Positions 27,851 through 32,485 of a stretch of DNA of 32,485 nt are shown in pieces; within the stretch, counting starts at the first letter, position 1, and each line of letters begins with the position of its first letter. The stretch lies in assembly GCA_027484915.1 (NCBI GenBank), contig JAIXSA010000171.1, positions 1-32,485 on the forward strand, read 5' to 3'. Below the pieces are notes generated by a model. That model saw only the letters and a list, made by a program, of their open reading frames with translations. It ran no database searches and had not been told where the DNA came from. This stretch comes from Paracoccaceae bacterium (GTDB lineage Bacteria; Pseudomonadota; Alphaproteobacteria; Rhodobacterales; Rhodobacteraceae). The translations under genes were made by a program, and so were the position numbers.

Positions 27851-28290
27851 TGGTAGAGATTCGCGATGCAAGGCCCGAAGACGAAAGGGATTTCCTGCGC
27901 CTCTGGCAGGGGTTCCTTGATGGATACGGCCTGTCCCTGCCGCCTGAAGTCACCGCCTTCACCTGGGCGCGGATCATGGACCCCGGCAATGCCCTGACCG
28001 CCCGCCTCGCCTGCGTGCTGGGCGTGCCGCAGGGCTTTGCCATTCACCAGCACCACCCATCGACCTGGGTTATGGGCGACGACGGCTATCTCGAGGACCT
28101 CTTTGTCGCGCCCGGGGCGCGGGGCAAGGGCCTTGGCCGGGCACTGATCGAAGACCTGATCGCGATTTCCCGCGCGAACGGCTGGCGGCGGCTTTACTGG
28201 CTGACCGAGATCCAGAACGCGACCGCCCGCAGGCTCTACGACCAGTTCTGCGACAACGACGGCCACATCCGCTACCGGATGACGCTGTAG
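27850..28290 (+). CDS. GNAT family N-acetyltransferase
   Basis: A 146-aa single-domain acetyltransferase. It opens with MVEIRDARPEDERDFLRLWQGFL, the usual first strand and helix. Its core is DDGYLEDLFVAPGARGKGLGRALIEDLI, in which ARGKGLG is the acetyl-CoA pyrophosphate loop. It closes with LTEIQNATARRLYDQF. The start codon shares one base with the stop of the M20 peptidase gene, so the two form a translationally coupled pair. An acetyltransferase next to a peptidase/deacylase could act on the same small amines, but this is inference. The twin-hairpin element starts 21 bases after its stop. Confidence 0.9.
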   Translation: MVEIRDARPEDERDFLRLWQGFLDGYGLSLPPEVTAFTWARIMDPGNALTARLACVLGVPQGFAIHQHHPSTWVMGDDGYLEDLFVAPGARGKGLGRALIEDLIAISRANGWRRLYWLTEIQNATARRLYDQFCDNDGHIRYRMTL

Positions 28291-28311
28291 CGTTCCGCTG
28301 CGACGGGGACC

Positions 28312-28360
28312 CAAATTTCTTGAGGAAGAAATTTGTCAAGATCCTTGATTAAGGATTTTG
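28312..28360 (+). repeat. 49-bp twin-hairpin element, copy B
   Basis: The first palindrome is CAAATTTCTT-GAGG-AAGAAATTTG and the second CAAGATCCTT-GATT-AAGGATTTTG, separated by one base exactly as in copy A. Both copies are preceded by GGGACC. Two stem positions differ from copy A as complete base pairs (C-G to T-A and T-A to C-G). The remaining imperfect pair is G-U on the plus strand. It lies downstream of the M20/GNAT gene pair. Confidence 0.85.
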
Positions 28361-28409
28361 CATCGAAGTCGGGAACGCGCCGCGCGGACCCTCGTTTCCG
28401 TACATGCCT

Positions 28410-28466
28410 TTAGCGGCAATGCGCGGCGGCTGGAAGGGCAAGGGCGACAAGGGCAAGACGGAACAT
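28410..28466 (-). CDS. 18-codon micro-ORF with strong Shine-Dalgarno
   Basis: The minus strand encodes MFRLALVALALPAAAHCR and then TAA. An exact AAGGAG (28473-28478) lies six bases before the ATG, better than many full genes here. The peptide looks like a bare signal peptide or a small hydrophobic membrane peptide. It lies 86 bases downstream of tRNA-Asp copy 1. I do not recognise it. It could be a leader peptide, a truncated gene or chance. Confidence 0.3.
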   Translation of the reverse strand: MFRLALVALALPAAAHCR

Positions 28467-28502
28467 CGGGCACTCCTTCAGGGCCATGCGCCGTCCACAC
28501 CG

Positions 28503-28520
28503 GCCCCCGACGCAGGGGGC
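28503..28520 (-). terminator. Hairpin downstream of tRNA-Asp copy 1
   Basis: GCCCCC and GGGGGC form a 6-bp all-GC stem with a 6-base loop, 31 bases past the tRNA 3' end and before the micro-ORF. There is no T-run, so it may be a processing or Rho-assisted stop. Confidence 0.35.
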
Positions 28521-28538
28521 AAGGCTGGAATGCATAAC

Positions 28539-28633
28539 CATGAAGGGAAGCTGGCGCGGTGGACGGGGCTCGAACCCGCGACCCCCGGCGTGACAGGCCG
28601 GTACTCTAACCAACTGAGCTACCACCGCGCGCT
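28539..28633. repeat. 95-bp direct repeat, left copy (tRNA-Asp with flanks)
   Basis: Identical to 30372-30466. It contains the complete tRNA-Asp gene plus 13 bases beyond its 3' end (CATGAAGGGAAGC) and five before its 5' end. The two copies are 1833 bp apart. Confidence 0.95.
28552..28628 (-). tRNA. tRNA-Asp (GUC), copy 1
   Basis: A 77-nt gene with encoded CCA. The acceptor stem is GCGGTGG/CCACCGC with G73. The anticodon arm is CCGGC-CTGTCAC-GCCGG with GUC at the anticodon, and the T arm is GCGGG-TTCGAGC-CCCGT. It decodes GAY codons, and its GUC anticodon is a queuosine substrate (compare queA). It is transcribed from its own promoter at 28641-28669. Confidence 0.97.
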
Positions 28634-28640
28634 GGAGGGG

Positions 28641-28669
28641 CAGATAGTGGGTCGCAGGGGGGGCGTCAA
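28641..28669 (-). promoter_or_regulatory. Promoter of tRNA-Asp copy 1
   Basis: On the minus strand TTGACG is followed after 17 bp by TATCTG, with the -10 element ending 12 bases before the mature tRNA 5' end. The arrangement is the same as for copy 2. Confidence 0.75.
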
Positions 28670-29085
28670 GCGAGAAACGAATGCCATGCGGGAGAGAAAG
28701 TGAAGGGGGCTGCAATGCAGGCCTGAAGTGTACGATTCAGGTTCGAGAAGCGGTTCAGCCCCGGCCAAGGTTGGCGGTAGCGCGCTGCCAGGGGCACTCG
28801 GACTGCAGATCAGACGTCCATCGAGTGGCGCAGGGCCAGTCCCGGTTGGCAGGCCATCCCTGGTTACAGGTCACGACGGTCAGGCTGCTGCTCTGGCAAG
28901 CCGCCAGACAAGCTGCGGGTGTCAAGAAACTGCTTTCTCATGGAACCGACGCCTGATCGCAGCTTGCGCCGTACAGTCGGCGTCCAATGACTCGCTTTTC
29001 TCAACCGAGACTCGAATGTTGTTACAGAAGATCGGTTGAATGAGTGGACCAAGCAGAGGTGACGCACCACAACAGCCCAAGATCA
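28670..29085. other. Gene-free stretch between tRNA-Asp copy 1 and carbonic anhydrase gene
   Basis: About 400 bp with no convincing coding region. Short open frames exist on both strands, but none has a recognisable motif, a good ribosome-binding site or family-like composition. I searched by eye for integrase or transposase motifs and terminal inverted repeats and saw none. Confidence 0.5.
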
Positions 29086-29118
29086 CCAAAGAAAGTCGGG
29101 CCCCAGATCGGGGCCCGA
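29086..29118 (-). terminator. Intrinsic terminator of the carbonic anhydrase gene
   Basis: TCGGGCCCC and GGGGCCCGA form a perfect 9-bp stem with a 5-base loop (29096-29118), eight bases past the stop codon. On the minus strand it is followed by CTTTCTTTGG. Confidence 0.75.
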
Positions 29119-29126
29119 TAGTGTAT

Positions 29127-29996
29127 TCAGTTGATTTTCGACAGTAGCGCCGGGTCGACGACAAGGTTGCGAACCCCGTGGGCGTGGTTTTCATCGAATT
29201 CATTTTCGGCGAGCCACTTTGCGACCGACGAGATCGAGACCTTTATGACCTTCGGATGCACGTTCCATGTCACTTGAAACGGCGAACCGGTCTCATTGTA
29301 AGCGGGTCCCGTGGTCGAACCATCATATGAAACCGCCTCACCTGCGTCAGTGGGCATGTTGGTCGCCTGCCACTTGCCGTTTGCCTGCGCCACGGAATTC
29401 AGTGTCGTCAAGTCTGCTGCATTGTCGTCATTCACGAGCACATAGACAAATGCTTCGACACGAAGCTGCGGGTTGCCGACCGCTTCATTGAGGCAAGACT
29501 TGAGCGTGGGGCCCGGTTTGACTTCGGCTGTCGAATGCACGTAGTGAATTTCCACGGTGTCGCCAGGTTCAAGCGTCCCGTGCTCGGTAGTGCCGACAGC
29601 GTAATCGACGGGAGCAAGCTCTGCTTCCGAAAGCTGGCCATCGTATTTGAAGCCACTGCCGAATCCTTGCCCATCCCCGTTACCGGCGTATGTCGTAAAC
29701 TCGCCGCCACGATGTTCTGCGCCTTCATGAAAGTGAATGTTGCACAGGTTCATGGCCGTGAATTCGGGAGCCTCACCAAAGTCGATTGGGTTCGCCCCAT
29801 CAACCACAGTCAGGTCACGGGGTGACTGCGGGCCAAATCCCTTCCCGGCCGTGGCCTCAATCAGAAGAGCACGCTGCTCAGCGATAACCTCATCGCCCAC
29901 GGACTCATGTCCGGTTCCTTCGGCAAATGCGCTTACCGAGCCAAACAGAACGAGAAGGGATGCGCTGGCCAGGAGTCTTGGAGATTTATTCGACAT
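29127..29996 (-). CDS. Delta-class carbonic anhydrase, secreted
   Basis: A 289-aa exported protein. The signal peptide is MSNKSPRLLASASLLVLFGS with a likely cut after AFA (residue 25). The mature part resembles the delta-class carbonic anhydrases first described in diatoms and present in some bacteria. It shows KGFGPQSPRDLT, then AMNLCNIHFHEGAEHRGGEF (H88, H90, E94, H95, an alpha-CA-like zinc pattern), DTVEIHYVHSTAEVKPGPTL (H151, H154), and a closing HAHGVRNLV. C85 and C168 could form a periplasmic disulfide. It would hydrate CO2 in the periplasm. The gene is less G+C-rich than its neighbours and lies alone between two tRNA-Asp copies, which suggests acquisition. Exact metal ligands are inferred. 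Confidence 0.75.
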   Translation of the reverse strand: MSNKSPRLLASASLLVLFGSVSAFAEGTGHESVGDEVIAEQRALLIEATAGKGFGPQSPRDLTVVDGANPIDFGEAPEFTAMNLCNIHFHEGAEHRGGEFTTYAGNGDGQGFGSGFKYDGQLSEAELAPVDYAVGTTEHGTLEPGDTVEIHYVHSTAEVKPGPTLKSCLNEAVGNPQLRVEAFVYVLVNDDNAADLTTLNSVAQANGKWQATNMPTDAGEAVSYDGSTTGPAYNETGSPFQVTWNVHPKVIKVSISSVAKWLAENEFDENHAHGVRNLVVDPALLSKIN

Positions 29997-30371
29997 ATTG
30001 TCGCCTTGCTTTGTTAGGATCCAAAGCTATGCGTTACTGATGTGAATTTTGGCGTCAAGCAATCTAGAGAAACGAATCTCGGGATAGTAGCCAGTCAATA
30101 TAATCTAAAGTTACACATAAATCTTTTGAGCGAAATCTATAATCAAATGTAAAAAAGAATCTATTTGGTTAAGGATTGATAGCCTCACTCCAAGTTTGGC
30201 CAACCCGGGGAACACTGTCGCGCCAGAAATGCGGGAGCAAAAAAATTTCCGAATGGAATAGCATGCTGACGCACCGGATCTATCCGATCCCTGAAATGGG
30301 CAGCCAACCCCTCGAAATCAAGAGACCCAAAAGACATCCCAAGGCATTAAAACAATGCATGCATATAAAAT
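29997..30371. other. A/T-rich leader region of the carbonic anhydrase gene
   Basis: About 375 bp without a convincing gene. A hand count of 30001-30180 gives roughly one third G+C, far below the rest of the window. It must hold the carbonic anhydrase promoter; TTGACT near 30099-30104 and TTGACG near 30052-30057 (minus strand) are -35 candidates without a good -10. A 66-codon open frame on the plus strand (30176-30376) has no recognisable motif. Confidence 0.5.
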
Positions 30372-30466
30372 CATGAAGGGAAGCTGGCGCGGTGGACGGG
30401 GCTCGAACCCGCGACCCCCGGCGTGACAGGCCGGTACTCTAACCAACTGAGCTACCACCGCGCGCT
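30372..30466. repeat. 95-bp direct repeat, right copy (tRNA-Asp with flanks)
   Basis: Identical over its whole length to 28539-28633, in the same orientation. The sequence diverges at once on both sides. Confidence 0.95.
30385..30461 (-). tRNA. tRNA-Asp (GUC), copy 2
   Basis: The 77-nt sequence is identical to copy 1, including encoded CCA, so the mature tRNAs are indistinguishable. It has its own promoter at 30475-30503 and is intact in all arms, so both copies should be functional. Confidence 0.97.
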
Positions 30467-30474
30467 TGATCGGC

Positions 30475-30503
30475 GGGATAGACGGTCCCGCCGGGGGCGT
30501 CAA
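30475..30503 (-). promoter_or_regulatory. Promoter of tRNA-Asp copy 2
   Basis: On the minus strand TTGACG is followed after 17 bp by TATCCC, 13 bases before the mature 5' end. The -35 and following CCCCC are shared with copy 1, while the spacer has diverged. Confidence 0.75.
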
Positions 30504-30535
30504 TGGGGGAAGCGCGGGATTTTCACCGGCCCCCG

Positions 30536-31471
30536 TTACCTTTCCGGGGCCGGGATGAACTCGCCGTCGTCGCCGGGGGGAAGGGAGAAGCGGCCGTGCA
30601 TCCAGTCGCCCGCCCGCCAGGCCTCTTTTGCGGCCTCGATCTTCTCGCGGGAGGAGGCGACAAAGTTCCACCAGATGAAGCGGGGACCGTCCATCGTGGC
30701 GCCACCCAGTAGCATGACCCGGGCGCCTTGGGGGCCGGCCTGGACCGAGACGCGGTCGCCGGGGCGGAAGACGAGCATGCGGCCGGCCTCGAAGGTCTGG
30801 CCGGCGCAGGTGACCTCGCCGTCGAGGATGTAGACCCCGCGGTCCTCGTGGTCGTCAGGGAGAGGGATGGACGCGCCGGGGGCGAGGCGGGCGTCGGCGT
30901 AGAAGACCTCGGAGGGCATCTTGAGGCCGACCTTCTCACCCCAGGCGTGGCCGAGGATCAGGCGGACCTGTTTGCCCTCACCTTCCAGTTCGGGAAGCTG
31001 GTCCTTCCCGACGTGGACGAACCCGGCAGCGTCTTCCTCGCGGTCCTTGGGGAGGGCGAGCCAGGTCTGGAGACCGAACATGGAGAGGGGGGCTTTCCGC
31101 GCCTCACCATCCGTCCGCTCCGAGTGGGTGATCCCCTGCCCCGCCAGCATCCAGTTCACGGCACCTGGTTCGATCCAGGCGTCGGTCCCCAAGGAGTCGC
31201 GGTGGTGGAGGCGGCCTTTCATCAGGTAGGTGACGGTGCCGAGGCCGATGTGGGGGTGGGGGCGGACGTCGATGCCCTGCCCGGTCAGGAACTCGGCCGG
31301 GCCCATCTGGTCGAAGAAGATGAAGGGGCCAACCATCTGCCGCTGGGCGGAGGGAAGAGCACGCCGGACCTCGAACCCGCCGAGGTCGCGGGCGCGGGGT
31401 ACGATGACGGTCTCGATGGCGTCGACCTGGGTGCCGATCGGGATCGAGGGGTCGAGAAGCGGGTTCCACAT
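30536..31471 (-). CDS. Pirin family protein
   Basis: A 311-aa cytoplasmic bicupin. The metal ligands expected from human pirin are present: H72 and H74 in RPHPHIGLGTVTYL, then H116 and E118 in GQGITHSER. The C-terminal cupin reads EDRGVYILDGEVTCAGQTFEAGRMLVFRPGD and is followed by the pirin C-terminal WWNFVASSREKIEAAKEAW. Bacterial pirins include quercetin 2,3-dioxygenase-like enzymes and regulators of central metabolism; which applies is unknown. The ATG at 31471 has an AAGGAG nine bases upstream, and the conserved N-terminus begins near it; 45 further open codons upstream lack family character. A possible promoter (ATGAAA-17-TACCTT, 31493-31521) lies just upstream. Confidence 0.92.
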   Translation of the reverse strand: MWNPLLDPSIPIGTQVDAIETVIVPRARDLGGFEVRRALPSAQRQMVGPFIFFDQMGPAEFLTGQGIDVRPHPHIGLGTVTYLMKGRLHHRDSLGTDAWIEPGAVNWMLAGQGITHSERTDGEARKAPLSMFGLQTWLALPKDREEDAAGFVHVGKDQLPELEGEGKQVRLILGHAWGEKVGLKMPSEVFYADARLAPGASIPLPDDHEDRGVYILDGEVTCAGQTFEAGRMLVFRPGDRVSVQAGPQGARVMLLGGATMDGPRFIWWNFVASSREKIEAAKEAWRAGDWMHGRFSLPPGDDGEFIPAPER

Positions 31472-31583
31472 GGGGGGTCTCCTTTGCTGGGGAAGGTAGA
31501 CCCGGGGGGGCGGAATTTCATCCCGTTCTGGGCGCGCGGGGGCTGTGCGGGGGTGAACAGGCGGGCTGCCCACGCGTGGCCAC

Positions 31584-31602
31584 TTTTCCGGAGTGCGGAA
31601 AA
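31584..31602. promoter_or_regulatory. 19-bp palindrome TTTTCCG-5-CGGAAAA
   Basis: A perfect 7-bp inverted repeat around GAGTG lies 113 bases upstream of the pirin ATG in the divergent region. The symmetric half-sites suggest an operator for an unknown dimeric regulator. A hairpin is possible but has no T-run. Confidence 0.35.
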
Positions 31603-31653
31603 TCAAAGGGTTGGCTGTGGGCGTTTACGATTGATTAGGACATCGCCTGGGGT

Positions 31654-31688
31654 GGCTCGTCGGGGACTTTGTCCCTCCTCGCGGGCGC
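31654..31688. repeat. Imperfect 35-bp direct repeat, copy 1
   Basis: It shares GTCGGGGACTT and most of the surrounding bases with 31771-31805, with a handful of mismatches and a 117-bp offset. Confidence 0.6.
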
Positions 31689-31770
31689 GGAGGGTTTGAC
31701 GAAGGAGGCGTAGCCAGCGTCGACGCATCTAAAGGGGAGAGTGCTGTGATCTACCGGGGCAGCACGGCAA

Positions 31771-31805
31771 GGCTTGTCGGGGACTTCGTTCCTCCGCGCG
31801 CGCCA
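31771..31805. repeat. Imperfect 35-bp direct repeat, copy 2
   Basis: Second copy of the unit at 31654-31688. It lies about 100 bp upstream of the likely hydrolase start. Confidence 0.6.
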
Positions 31806-31907
31806 CGCTCCGACGAGAAGCCGAAGGCGCCCGAGGAGGCGCACGTGACGCTTGAATTGCACGATCGGATAATATCGGATGGGGTCAGAGAATCGACGAG
31901 GTGGCGC

Positions 31908-32485
31908 GTGACGGTCCGTACCCAGTTTCCCGAAAAGGTCACCGAGATCGAGGACCTGTCCATTCCGATGCCGGACGGCACCAGGCTTTCGGCGCGGGTC
32001 TGGATGCCCGAGAACGCCAAGACCAAGCCCGTCCCGGCCGTGCTGGAATACATTCCCTATCGCAAGCGCGACGGCACCCTGCCCCGCGATGAGCTGATGC
32101 ACCCATATGTGGCGGGTCACGGCTATGCCTGCGTGCGCGTGGACATCCGGGGCAACGGCGACAGCGACGGCCTGATGGAGGACGAATACTCCGCCCAGGA
32201 GCTGCAGGATGCCTGCGACGTGATCGCCTGGCTGGCCCGGCAGGACTGGTGCAGCGGCACTGTGGGGATGATGGGGAAAAGCTGGGGCGGGTTCAACTGC
32301 CTGCAGACGGCATTCCTGCAGCCCCCTGCCCTGAAGGCGGTCATCAGCGTCTATTCCACCACGGACCGGTTTGCCGACGATATCCACTTCAAGGGCGGCG
32401 CGCTGCTAGGGGAAAACTTCGGCTGGGGCGCGGTGATGCTGTCCTATTCCTCTCGCCCCGGCGATCCTTTGCTGCACAACGGCTG
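31908..32485 (+). CDS. CocE/NonD family hydrolase, 5' part (runs off the window)
   Basis: The first 192 residues of an alpha/beta-hydrolase of the CocE/NonD (X-Pro dipeptidyl-peptidase-like, S15) family. MTVRTQFPEKVTEIEDLSIPMPDGTRLSARVWMP is the usual N-terminal strand pair. YIPYRKRDGTLPRDE and GYACVRVDIRGNGDSDG follow. GMMGKSWGGFNCLQ contains the nucleophile elbow G-K-S-W-G-G with the catalytic Ser. Members hydrolyse esters or acyl-amino bonds; the substrate here is unknown. The GTG at 31908 after GAGGTGG is the preferred start; in-frame GTGs at 31845 and 31746 also have purine-rich leaders. The gene is truncated by the window end, not by mutation. Confidence 0.9.
   Translation, partial: MTVRTQFPEKVTEIEDLSIPMPDGTRLSARVWMPENAKTKPVPAVLEYIPYRKRDGTLPRDELMHPYVAGHGYACVRVDIRGNGDSDGLMEDEYSAQELQDACDVIAWLARQDWCSGTVGMMGKSWGGFNCLQTAFLQPPALKAVISVYSTTDRFADDIHFKGGALLGENFGWGAVMLSYSSRPGDPLLHNG

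Larger units (their letters stand above)
31472..31907. other. Divergent intergenic region between pirin and CocE/NonD hydrolase genes
   Basis: About 430 bp. Near pirin it holds a promoter-like ATGAAA-17-TACCTT (31493-31521, minus strand). A 19-bp palindrome lies at 31584-31602, and an imperfect direct repeat at 31654-31688 and 31771-31805. The hydrolase frame stays open through the last 160 bp, from a GTG at 31746, but that stretch has no hydrolase character. Confidence 0.5.

Noticed and set aside
28410-28715. 101-codon frame containing VAQLVRVPACHAGGRGFEPR (also at 30318-30671)
   Set aside because: This is the familiar false protein produced by translating a tRNA gene. The sequence folds as tRNA-Asp. 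Only the last 18 codons (28410-28466) were kept, as a separate micro-ORF.
30176-30376. 66-codon open frame in the A/T-rich region
   Set aside because: It has no ribosome-binding site of note and no recognisable motif, and it runs into the flank of the tRNA. Treated as non-coding.
28629-30384. Integrase, transposase or IS ends in the tRNA-bracketed segment
   Set aside because: No recombinase motif, no terminal inverted repeats and no target-site duplication other than the 95-bp tRNA repeat could be seen.
31746-31907. N-terminal extension of the CocE/NonD hydrolase from an upstream GTG
   Set aside because: The extra 54 codons cross the second direct repeat and show no hydrolase character. The conserved N-terminus begins at the GTG at 31908, so the extension is only noted as possible.

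Overview
The window looks like chromosomal DNA of an alphaproteobacterium, most likely Rhodobacteraceae (Rhodobacter/Paracoccus-like). It is G+C-rich with strongly G/C-ending codons, carries hemA (C4-pathway 5-aminolevulinate synthase) with an FNR-type box in front of it, and has the gene series amidase - PBP1A - prfB and a coiled-coil M23 peptidase overlapping a bactofilin gene. Genus-level placement is inference.

Layout. 72-3914 (minus): YcaD-like MFS transporter, DUF924 protein, dihydrolipoyl dehydrogenase, and a stop-codon-interrupted methyltransferase that overlaps the lpd stop. 4056-4787 (plus): GNAT acetyltransferase, tail-to-tail with queA. 4777-9227 (minus): a 1137-aa YhdP/AsmA-like envelope protein translationally coupled to queA. 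9359-14163 (plus): PrxQ/Bcp peroxiredoxin, DUF455 ferritin-like protein, M23 peptidase plus bactofilin, DHA2-type MFS exporter. 14156-20066 (minus, read right to left): periplasmic amidase, PBP1A, release factor 2, DUF2189 membrane protein. 20207-21435 (plus): DsbA-like oxidoreductase and SMR efflux protein. 21443-22010: remnants of a divergent MFS/LysR pair whose 5' halves are gone. 22011-26266 (minus, right to left): hemA, rodZ, ispG, cupin. 26468-28290 (plus): M20 peptidase and GNAT acetyltransferase. 28539-30466: two identical tRNA-Asp genes in 95-bp direct repeats, enclosing lower-G+C DNA with a secreted delta-class carbonic anhydrase. 30536 to the end: pirin (minus) and the start of a CocE/NonD hydrolase (plus).

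Themes. Several genes serve peptidoglycan and cell shape (amiC, mrcA, M23 peptidase, bactofilin, rodZ, YhdP-like). Most of the rest is housekeeping: prfB, queA, ispG, hemA, lpd.

The least-explained items are non-coding. The main one is a 49-bp twin-hairpin element present twice (9833-9881 and 28312-28360), with compensatory changes in the stems. Others are an 18-codon micro-ORF with a strong Shine-Dalgarno sequence beside a tRNA, palindromes in front of lpd and between pirin and the hydrolase, and a terminator-like hairpin inside the annotated 5' end of an exporter gene. I saw no CRISPR array, rRNA, intact insertion sequence or integrase, and no clear defence system.
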